DNA of 18,699 bases, from the NCBI GenBank assembly GCA_910584915.1, contig CAJUDM010000044.1, positions 1-18,699 of the forward strand, given 5' to 3'. This DNA is from an uncultured Lachnospiraceae bacterium (GTDB taxonomy: Bacteria; Bacillota; Clostridia; Lachnospirales; Lachnospiraceae). This document shows positions 12,842-18,699 of the stretch, one piece after another (positions within the stretch are counted from its first letter, which is position 1; each line of letters starts with the position of its first letter). The position numbers and the translations under genes were made by a program. The notes beneath the pieces are model-generated. The model was not told the DNA's origin, did no database searches, and saw only the letters and a list, made by a program, of their open reading frames with translations.

Positions 12842-14218
12842 TCAGGCTTCGCCGCTGACGGCATCTGTTTTAAGGTTTCCAAATATCCGACGCAGCATAT
12901 ACACCGCGCACAGCGCCAGCATAAACTCCGCCACAAACGCCGCATAGGCGATACCGTAAACTCCAAACAAAACATTCAGGAGGATCAGTGCCGGGATCTC
13001 AAACACGATCTTCCTGAGCACCGCAAACAACAGGGATTTCTTCCCCATGCCGATCGCCTGGAATACGCCCACTGCTAGAAAATCCACAGCGAGAAACGTC
13101 ATTGCAAGGGAATCAGCCCGCAGGAAGATCCTTCCGTAGTAGATGATCTCCTCCTTTTTCATAAACAGGCTCACCAGCCATCCGGCTCTGAAATAGCAGA
13201 AAATACTGGAAACCACCATGACCGGCACCATGACTTTCGCAATAAACAGGATCGTTTCCTTCATCCGCTTATAATTCTTTGCGGAATAGGAGTAACCCAC
13301 AAGCGGCATCACTCCCTGGCTGGAACCCATTGCGATCTGCATTGGCACCAGATAGATCTTCTGGACGATACCGATCGCCGCCACGGCATCCGGTCCGTAC
13401 ACAGCGGTAAAATTATTTAAGATCGTCATTCCCGTCACATTCAAAAGATTCTGGATGGAGGCGGGAATCCCTACGCCGCATACTCCTCTCACGATATCTT
13501 TTTTCCATTTAAAATCTTTTGGCGCGATACTGACAAAGGTACTCTTTCTCTTCACATAAAGTAATATAAAGAAATACAGACACGCCGCGCAGTTCGAGAC
13601 AAAAGTTGCACAGCCAGCCCCCGATGCCCCCATACCAAGTCCCCAGGGCATGATAAAGATCGGATCCAACACAATATTTAAAATGCAGCCGCTCATTGTG
13701 CCGATGCTGGCATGCAGGGCAGAACCTTCCGCCCGCACCAGATAGGCGATCACCACGTTTAAGATAGAGGGAGACGCCCCGAGCAGTACTGTCCACTTCA
13801 TATAGGCTGCCGTAGACGCCACAGTTTCTGCGTCCGCTCCCAGCAGATGTAAAAGCGGCTGAAAAAATACCGTACAAAACACTGACATGATGATCCCGCA
13901 GAACAGCGCACAGTAAAAGCCGAAAGCTGAACTCTTTTTCACCCTGTCAATATCCCGCTCTCCCAGCGCCCGGCTCATCATGCTCGAGCTCCCCACGCCA
14001 AACAGATTATTCACTGCGTTAAAAGCGAGCAGCACCGGCGCCGCCAGCGTCACCGCGGAGTTCTCGATCGGATTATTCAGCCGCCCCACAAAATACGTAT
14101 CCGCCATGGAATAAATGACCATCACCAGCGAACTTAAGATCGTAGGTATCATCAGACGCCTCGCCGCTCTGGGCACAGGCATCTGCTCAAATAAAACGCT
14201 TTTCTCCGTATGTTCCAT
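12842..14218 (-). CDS. MATE family multidrug/metabolite exporter
   Basis: The protein has 458 residues and about twelve membrane helices in two similar halves, typical of MATE transporters, which expel organic cations and drugs in exchange for Na+ or H+. Recognisable parts are the N-terminal RRLMIPTILSSLVMVIYSMADTYFVG, the GVGSSSMMSRALGERD loop after helix 2, and IGIVQKIYLVPMQIAMGSSQGVMPLVGYSYSAKNYKRMKE in the second half. The physiological cargo cannot be told from the sequence. No adjacent regulator of the MarR or TetR type is present. It stands 140 bp upstream of the HAD gene and 104 bp downstream of the dehydrogenase. Confidence 0.94.
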   Translation of the reverse strand: MEHTEKSVLFEQMPVPRAARRLMIPTILSSLVMVIYSMADTYFVGRLNNPIENSAVTLAAPVLLAFNAVNNLFGVGSSSMMSRALGERDIDRVKKSSAFGFYCALFCGIIMSVFCTVFFQPLLHLLGADAETVASTAAYMKWTVLLGASPSILNVVIAYLVRAEGSALHASIGTMSGCILNIVLDPIFIMPWGLGMGASGAGCATFVSNCAACLYFFILLYVKRKSTFVSIAPKDFKWKKDIVRGVCGVGIPASIQNLLNVTGMTILNNFTAVYGPDAVAAIGIVQKIYLVPMQIAMGSSQGVMPLVGYSYSAKNYKRMKETILFIAKVMVPVMVVSSIFCYFRAGWLVSLFMKKEEIIYYGRIFLRADSLAMTFLAVDFLAVGVFQAIGMGKKSLLFAVLRKIVFEIPALILLNVLFGVYGIAYAAFVAEFMLALCAVYMLRRIFGNLKTDAVSGEA

Positions 14219-14322
14219 TTATACAGTACACCTTCTTTCGCTGTCTCTTCGCCATATATTGCCTGATCCCGGGCGCTGTCCTTTTCCTTCCGTCCAGGAG
14301 CACCGGGGCAGTCCTGGTTCCC

Positions 14323-15309
14323 CTATATCCTCACCTCTAACGGCGACTCCTTCCCCTCTGAGAGCCGCACTATCGCTTCCACCGTCTTCCCCACCATGTC
14401 CGAAACAGCCTGCCCGGTATAGAACGCCATATGGGGTGAAAGGATCACATTCGTGAAAGCCGAAAGCACCGCCCTGTGTTGGTTTAAAATGATATCTCTT
14501 TCTCTGTTCAGATAGTAAAGCCCGTGTTCTTCCTCCACAGTATCCAAAGCGGCAAATCCCACCTTTTTACTCTCTAACGCCGCGATCAACGCATCCGTAT
14601 CGACTAACATTCCTCTGGCGGCATTGATCAGGATCACCCCGTCCTTCATCTTTTCAAAAACCGCCGCATTCAGCATATGGTAGTTTTCTTCCATCCCCGG
14701 TATATGAAGTGTCACAATATCACTTTCCCGATACAGCCTCTCAAGGCTCACATACTCCGCAAACTGTTTTACAGAATCCTTTTCATACAAATCATATGCA
14801 AGTATCCTGCAGCCAAAACCGCCAAGATGTTTTATCACCGTCTCACCGATCTTCCCGGTTCCTATCACGCCCACTGTACAGAGTGAGAGTTCCTTCCCGA
14901 TCTTTCCCTCCAGACTGTAATCCTGAAGCCTTGACTTCTCCAGGATATAGTTGATATTCCTGCAGGCCATCAGCATCAGCATGATCGTATAATTCGCCAC
15001 ACTGTTCGGCGAATAGGAGGCATGGCAGACTCTGATCCCCAGGCGATGCGCCGCCTCCACATCAATATGCTCGTAGCCGATGCTTCTCGTAGCCAGAAAT
15101 CTCACACCCATACCGGCAAAAAGTTCCAGAAGTTCTCTCCCGATCGGATTGGTGATCACCGAGACCGCATCGCAGCCCTTCGCCAAAACGGCATTATCCA
15201 TACTGGGATATGCTGTCGTATAGTCAAAGGAAATACCGTACTTTTCCCGGCACTCCTCAAAATATTTCAATTCATCAAACTCCCGCATGGCATACACAAA
15301 AAGCCTCAT
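14323..15309 (-). CDS. D-isomer-specific 2-hydroxyacid dehydrogenase, D-lactate dehydrogenase type
   Basis: An NAD-dependent enzyme of 328 residues, probably interconverting pyruvate and D-lactate. Visible motifs are the NAD-binding GTGKIG (about 150-155) followed about 20 residues later by an Asp (YDLYEKDS) that favours NAD over NADP, the catalytic Arg in NAARGMLVD, the Glu in DTVEEE, and the acid-base His in SPHMAFYTG. TRSIGYEHIDVEAAHRLGI is typical of fermentative D-LDH and VanH relatives. The open frame begins with GTG at 15312, but the next codon is ATG and sits 8 nt from AGAGG, so I chose 15309. No van genes are nearby, so a fermentative role is more likely than peptidoglycan remodelling. 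Confidence 0.92.
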   Translation of the reverse strand: MRLFVYAMREFDELKYFEECREKYGISFDYTTAYPSMDNAVLAKGCDAVSVITNPIGRELLELFAGMGVRFLATRSIGYEHIDVEAAHRLGIRVCHASYSPNSVANYTIMLMLMACRNINYILEKSRLQDYSLEGKIGKELSLCTVGVIGTGKIGETVIKHLGGFGCRILAYDLYEKDSVKQFAEYVSLERLYRESDIVTLHIPGMEENYHMLNAAVFEKMKDGVILINAARGMLVDTDALIAALESKKVGFAALDTVEEEHGLYYLNRERDIILNQHRAVLSAFTNVILSPHMAFYTGQAVSDMVGKTVEAIVRLSEGKESPLEVRI

Positions 15310-15408
15310 CACGGTACCTCTTTTCTTCTGTTATTGTCACTGACCGCCGCGCGTACATCTTATCCTGCTCTGCCATCCCGCTCAAACGGCATATCTGCCC
15401 GCTCTTTC

Positions 15409-16806
15409 TCAAAAACTGAATCCCAGCGCCTGCAACAGCAACAAAAGCAGGATCACCGGCGCGATCACTTTGACCATCACGATATAAAGCGTTTTCCTCT
15501 GGAATTTGTTTCCACCTACCGTGATCTCATCTATCACCGTCTGCGGTTTCACTACCCACCCGATCAGAATACAGGTGAGCAGGGCGACAAGCGGCATAAA
15601 CAGGTTATTGCTCAGATAATCCATCACATCCAGGATCTGTGCAACCGCACCGTTCGGCAGTTCCAGTTCAAAGTAGAGCACATTGTAGCCGAGACATACA
15701 ATAATACCAGCTATGATAGCATATATCGTCACAAACACTGTACTTTTCTTTCTCGTCAGATGGAACTTGTCTACCGTACTGGAAACGATTGCCTCCATGA
15801 CCGATACGGAGGAAGTCACCGCCGCAAACGTCACCATCAGGAAGAATAAAAATCCGATAATATTGCCGATTCCTCCCATTGCCTCAAATACCTTGGGCAG
15901 CGATACAAACATCAGCCCAGGGCCCGCAGACATGCCCTCCATACCCATAAAAGTGTACACCGCCGGAATGATCATCAGTCCTGCGAGCAATGCCACCAAC
16001 GTATCAAAAAATTCGATCTGATTGATGGACTTCATCAGGTTTGTCTCTTTTTTTGCATAGGAGCCATACGCAACCATAATGCCCATAGCCACGCTGATAG
16101 AATAGAACAACTGTCCCATGGCATCCATCAGAACCACAAAAAAGTCATGCACAGTCATTCCCGTAAAATCAGGGATCAGATAGACAGAAAGCCCCTGCAG
16201 GCCTGTCCTTGTCATCCCTGTCTCATCCGTATGGGTGAGTGTCAAGGAAAAGACCGAAATTCCCGCTATCAACACCAGAAGGATCGGCATCAGGATCTTA
16301 CTGTACTTTTCAATGCCCTTGTCCACACCGCTGTACACAACAAAAGCAGTCAGCAGCAGATAGACGATCAGCCAGATGATCGGCTGCCACATACTTGTAA
16401 TATATCCGGTAAAATAGCCGTCCTGCGCCGCCTCCACGCCATTCCCCGTCAGGAAGACCGTCAGATATTTTAAAACCCAGCCGCCGATGGAACAATAGTA
16501 AGGCAGAATGATCACAGGCACCAGACAGGCAAGAACGCCGATGCCCCCCCATTTGGGATGTATCTTCTTATACGCCGTCAGAGGGCTCTGCCCTGTCTTT
16601 CTGCCGATCGCAATTTCCGTTGTCAAAAGTGTAAAACCAAAAGTCAGCGCGAGAATAATATAGCAGAGAATGAATACGCCTCCGCCTCCCTTTGCCGCCA
16701 GATACGGAAACCTCCAGATATTTCCAAGCCCTACAGCACTGCCCGCCGCCGCCAGTACAAAACCGATCGAACCGGTAAAATTACCTCTTTTCGCATGATT
16801 TTCCAT
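15409..16806 (-). CDS. Sodium-dependent SNF/NSS family transporter
   Basis: The protein has 465 residues and about eleven membrane helices. The neurotransmitter:sodium symporter family takes up amino acids or similar solutes with Na+. The signature of helix 1, GSAVGLGNIWRFPYLAAKGG, is intact and contains the unwound Na+/substrate site. TM6 (YSISVAMGIMVAYGSYAKK) and TM8 (VTFAAVTSSVSVMEAIVSS) also fit. The length and short C-terminus resemble bacterial LeuT/MhsT-type members, and the substrate is unknown. The ribosome binding site is GGGGGA at about 8 nt. Upstream lies a leader with three hairpins and then the prophage attachment site, so integration has replaced whatever once lay further upstream. 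Confidence 0.95.
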   Translation of the reverse strand: MENHAKRGNFTGSIGFVLAAAGSAVGLGNIWRFPYLAAKGGGGVFILCYIILALTFGFTLLTTEIAIGRKTGQSPLTAYKKIHPKWGGIGVLACLVPVIILPYYCSIGGWVLKYLTVFLTGNGVEAAQDGYFTGYITSMWQPIIWLIVYLLLTAFVVYSGVDKGIEKYSKILMPILLVLIAGISVFSLTLTHTDETGMTRTGLQGLSVYLIPDFTGMTVHDFFVVLMDAMGQLFYSISVAMGIMVAYGSYAKKETNLMKSINQIEFFDTLVALLAGLMIIPAVYTFMGMEGMSAGPGLMFVSLPKVFEAMGGIGNIIGFLFFLMVTFAAVTSSVSVMEAIVSSTVDKFHLTRKKSTVFVTIYAIIAGIIVCLGYNVLYFELELPNGAVAQILDVMDYLSNNLFMPLVALLTCILIGWVVKPQTVIDEITVGGNKFQRKTLYIVMVKVIAPVILLLLLLQALGFSF

Positions 16807-16851
16807 TCAACTTATCCCCCGTATAAAATTTTATCTTCATATAATTATATA

Positions 16852-16950
16852 GCTTATAAGAAATTCGCTTGCTTACAAGGACGAACTTCATAAGCTAACG
16901 AGCAACTCTGTTGCGAGTATAATACAGCTTACCACGGCGCACTGTGGTAA
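16852..16950 (-). other. Cluster of three hairpins upstream of the SNF-family transporter
   Basis: Minus strand, in order: TTACCAC/GTGGTAA (16950-16929, 8-nt loop), GCAAC-AGA-GTTGC (16914-16902), and a longer imperfect stem from GCTTAT (16895) to ATAAGC (16852), with inner pairing GAAGTTCG/CGAATTTC and CTTG/CAAG. They lie between the host terminator and the transporter start. I cannot match them to a known riboswitch and see no convincing promoter, so they may be leader RNA or only secondary structure. Confidence 0.45.
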
Positions 16951-16963
16951 CGCAAGCATTATA

Positions 16964-17002
16964 TCAAAAAGAACACCTCACCACAAACCCAATGAAGTGT
17001 CC
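16964..17002 (-). terminator. Rho-independent terminator of the tRNA gene interrupted by the prophage
   Basis: Minus strand: GGACACTTCA (17002-16993), a 12-nt loop, TGAGGTGTTC (16980-16971), then TTTTTGATAT. The 10-bp stem has two G-U pairs. It lies 9 nt after the tRNA 3' fragment, as expected for the native tRNA terminator left on the host side. Confidence 0.8.
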
Positions 17003-17011
17003 TTCCCCAAA

Positions 17012-17034
17012 TGCTGGTGGCCGGACTTGAACCC
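17012..17034 (-). other. Prophage attachment site: 3' end of a tRNA gene
   Basis: On the minus strand GGTTCAAGTCCGGCCACC followed by AGCA reads as the T-loop, 3' half of the T-stem, 3' acceptor strand and discriminator A of a tRNA. The 5' side of the T-stem no longer pairs and the rest of the tRNA is absent, so this is only a 3' fragment. Phages using tyrosine integrases commonly recombine there and restore the intact tRNA at the far end. That copy should lie to the right of the window. GTTCAAGTC is often found in class II tRNAs such as tRNA-Leu, but the identity is unproven. Confidence 0.75.
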
Positions 17035-17079
17035 GTCATAAAAGGCGCTATAAATGCCTAAAATACGGGCTTTTTTGTT

Positions 17080-17103
17080 TTTCGTGACAAATTTCATGAC
17101 AAA
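17080..17103. repeat. Adjacent 12-bp repeats beside the attachment site, possible integrase arm sites
   Basis: TTTCGTGACAAA (17080-17091) is followed immediately by TTTCATGACAAA (17092-17103), matching 11 of 12 bases. Short direct repeats next to the core of an attachment site are typical integrase arm-binding sites; that role is inferred from position only. Confidence 0.45.
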
Positions 17104-17108
17104 ATATT

Positions 17109-18038
17109 CTATACAGCAGTCCTCTTTTCTTTCTGGCCCAAGTGAATATAATGCTGATAGTAAGCCGGAAGATTGTCGCCGAATGCTTTCTGCAGGTCTG
17201 GATACCGCGTCCGGTATGCCTGTACGTTAAAGCTATCGACAGCCTGCCTTCCCTCCCGCATGCCATGTACGATGAAATGGGTGAACAGTGCCGCTCCATT
17301 GCTCCCATAAGCGGCTTTCAGGTCCTTGTACCGGTCACTGTAATATCCAGCGTCAAACACCGGCGCATAATCCAGTCCGCCATATACCGTAGGCGATGCG
17401 GCATCCTGCACGGTCTGTGTCCCGCCCGCGATGCCATACCACAAGTTCAGGTCCACATCCCCGATTATTCCCGGAACCGCCGCCTTGCTGGTAAACTGCC
17501 ATCCTTCCATGATATGCTTGATAATAGGTTTCTTTCCCGCCGCAGGCATGGAGGATACGTTCATTTTTTTTGAGGACGGATATCGCGCCACCCAAAAACG
17601 GCAATTGATAAGATCGCTGTAACGCTTGATATAGCTGTTGTAAAACGAGAGCCCAGTATACACACCGAACTCAAGCCCAACGGCCTCTATGACTGCCTGG
17701 TATGCTTTGATGATATCAACGAGCATCCTACCCAAGCCTTTCTGGATCTTATCCTCTACGTCGATCCAGACTTTTACCTTCCTGCCAGACAAAATAGATA
17801 CCACTCTTTCTGCATCCGTCCTCGCCTTTGCCGGCGTCGTCGCATAGGAATAGTTATACACGCCGACGACCGGTACTCCTGCCGCCGCACATCCCCGCCA
17901 GTTGTTTTCAAATTGCTTATCCGGATTTAAATCTTTTCGGATAATCTTGAGGATTGCACCGTCAACCCCGGACGCTTTTACCTGCCTCCAGTCTATAATC
18001 CCCTGGTAGCTAGAAACATCTACTATTTTTTTACTCAC
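17109..18038 (-). CDS. Phage endolysin: GH25 muramidase with two C-terminal repeats
   Basis: The protein has 309 residues. Residues 1-210 form a GH25 lysozyme that cuts the MurNAc-GlcNAc bond of peptidoglycan. It shows VDVSSYQG with a conserved Asp at position 7, the catalytic WIDVED (D93, E95), and the closing WQFTS...DVDLNLW. The C-terminal part has two similar segments of about 40 residues (about 229-270 and 271-309) with the pattern F-YY/YR-RY-DL-AFG-N-HY-G-E-R, probably a wall-binding module. There is no signal peptide, as expected for release through a holin. The start is GTG at 18038, 6 nt after a perfect AAGGAGG that lies inside the holin gene; the genes overlap by 8 bp. Confidence 0.94.
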   Translation of the reverse strand: MSKKIVDVSSYQGIIDWRQVKASGVDGAILKIIRKDLNPDKQFENNWRGCAAAGVPVVGVYNYSYATTPAKARTDAERVVSILSGRKVKVWIDVEDKIQKGLGRMLVDIIKAYQAVIEAVGLEFGVYTGLSFYNSYIKRYSDLINCRFWVARYPSSKKMNVSSMPAAGKKPIIKHIMEGWQFTSKAAVPGIIGDVDLNLWYGIAGGTQTVQDAASPTVYGGLDYAPVFDAGYYSDRYKDLKAAYGSNGAALFTHFIVHGMREGRQAVDSFNVQAYRTRYPDLQKAFGDNLPAYYQHYIHLGQKEKRTAV

Positions 18039-18258
18039 CTACTACCTCCTTTTCTTGTGTACCGACCGCCGCCGCATCTGTAAGTCCCTCGCCGATAATG
18101 TAAGCGATCAGAGCACCGCCCGCCATGATGATAGCCGTCACCTGCACCACTGTATTTTCCGGCACCTGCGCCATCGTCAGGATAGGTGTCACAAAGCCTA
18201 CAATCGACGCCCAAAACTTTCTGCTTGTCAACTTTCTTGCCCAATCAATTTTTTTCAT
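18031..18258 (-). CDS. Phage holin
   Basis: The protein has 75 residues with a basic N-terminus (MKKIDWARKLTSRKFWAS), two membrane helices (about 16-31 and 36-55) and an acidic tail. This is the layout of small Firmicutes phage holins, which form the membrane lesion that releases the endolysin. The gene overlaps the XhlA-like gene by ATGA and the endolysin by 8 bp, so all three are likely translated in a coupled way. Confidence 0.88.
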   Translation of the reverse strand: MKKIDWARKLTSRKFWASIVGFVTPILTMAQVPENTVVQVTAIIMAGGALIAYIIGEGLTDAAAVGTQEKEVVGE

Positions 18259-18518
18259 GATTTTATACCTTCTTTCTTCTCCAAATTTTCAACGCGGTTA
18301 TCAACCGCATTAATTCTCTCTTTCATTACCGCTTGATCTTTTTCAAGCTTGTCCACCCGCCCGTCCATAACAGCACAGTTATCACACTGCTTTTTCATCT
18401 TTTCCTCAAGCTGTGTGATCCGATATGTAAGAAGTTTCGCGCTTCCGATCACACCAAGCGCAGAGCCGATAAGACTGCATATTCCACCAATAACGGCGAT
18501 CCATAATTCGTTTGACAT
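18255..18518 (-). CDS. XhlA-like phage lysis protein (membrane helix plus coiled coil)
   Basis: The protein has 87 residues. A hydrophobic helix (about 5-25, LWIAVIGGICSLIGSALGVIG) is followed by a heptad-patterned coiled coil (about 30-82, ITQLEEKMKK... VDKLEKDQAVMKERINAVDNRVENLEKK). A position just before the holin is typical of XhlA-type or holin-accessory proteins, although here the helix is N-terminal rather than C-terminal as in classical XhlA. The frame stays open upstream to 18644, but the ATG at 18518 sits 8 nt from AGGAG and starts just before the helix. A CDNC motif lies mid-protein. Confidence 0.75.
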   Translation of the reverse strand: MSNELWIAVIGGICSLIGSALGVIGSAKLLTYRITQLEEKMKKQCDNCAVMDGRVDKLEKDQAVMKERINAVDNRVENLEKKEGIKS

Positions 18519-18699
18519 AGCAGCATCTCCTGTGTCTTTTCTTTCTATATAATATAGAATACAGCAAATCTTAAATTTATTTGTACCAAAATATATTGTT
18601 TCTCCACCCTCTCTGACGGCACAGTCACCGGGGCGATTACTCAATTATATAGTGAGATTGTGGAAAGACATATAAAAGACATAGTCATAACAAAAACCC
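18519..18699. other. Right edge: prophage intergenic sequence without a supported gene
   Basis: No convincing ribosome binding site plus start, RNA or terminator is visible. The sequence is A/T-rich near 18540-18600 and carries the short inverted repeat CTCA-ATTATATAG-TGAG (18640-18656). It is presumably the spacer between the phage tail genes and the lysis cassette. Confidence 0.4.

Noticed and set aside
14323..15309. VanH of a vancomycin-resistance cluster
   Set aside because: No vanA/B ligase, vanX or two-component regulator is nearby; the neighbours are a MATE exporter and an Na+ transporter.
18519..18644. N-terminal extension of the XhlA-like protein starting at TTG 18644
   Set aside because: No ribosome binding site at 18644, and the extension does not resemble a protein domain; the ATG at 18518 has a good AGGAG site.

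Overview
The window looks like a chromosomal segment from a spore-forming Clostridia species, most likely Lachnospiraceae. This is inferred from mid-range base composition, AGGAGG-type ribosome binding sites, tRNA genes without an encoded CCA, a CotH-family spore protein, a near-perfect sigma-G promoter, and a gene set (DUF1700, GtrA, SNF-type transporter, MATE, D-lactate dehydrogenase) common in that family. Every protein and RNA gene I can support is on the minus strand, so the natural reading order is from high to low coordinates.

Layout, right to left. (1) 17012-18699 is the end of a prophage: a lysis cassette of XhlA-like protein, holin and GH25 endolysin with overlapping genes. It ends at a 3'-terminal tRNA fragment (17012-17034) that marks the attachment site, followed by the host terminator of the interrupted tRNA gene. 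(2) 10236-16806 is chromosomal: a sodium-dependent SNF-family transporter, a D-lactate-dehydrogenase-like enzyme, a MATE exporter, a HAD phosphatase, a membrane-anchored serine lipase and thioredoxin. (3) 8476-10147 holds thioredoxin reductase and a GtrA-family membrane protein. (4) 8247-8320 is tRNA-Arg(ACG) with its own consensus promoter and a terminator-like hairpin. (5) 5582-8158 holds cardiolipin synthase, a DUF1700 membrane protein and a 44-residue Asn/Gln-rich protein behind a sigma-G promoter. (6) 487-5465 is a tight five-gene operon: THUMP RNA methyltransferase, an amidase-like pseudo-enzyme, RdgB, a YfcE-type phosphoesterase and a CotH-family protein. (7) 1-416 is a tRNA operon (Pro, Gly, Arg) with a perfect consensus promoter.

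The most unusual structure is a family of long hairpin repeats just upstream of trxA (10559-10715) and gtrA (8909-9139). Each unit is a hairpin of about 90 nt bounded by GCA...TGC and flanked by GGAACTGG. The last copy at each locus runs into the same 19-nt sequence, which carries the Shine-Dalgarno site of the gene. The two loci have different stem sequences but keep the pairing, which suggests a conserved RNA structure or a mobile hairpin element. The gtrA locus carries two 100%-identical 100-bp units. The trxA locus carries one full unit and one that has lost most of its hairpin.

Other points of interest are an amidase_3-like protein lacking its expected catalytic residues, a promoter that predicts a leaderless or nearly leaderless mRNA for the five-gene operon, and a forespore-type promoter in front of the 44-residue protein.
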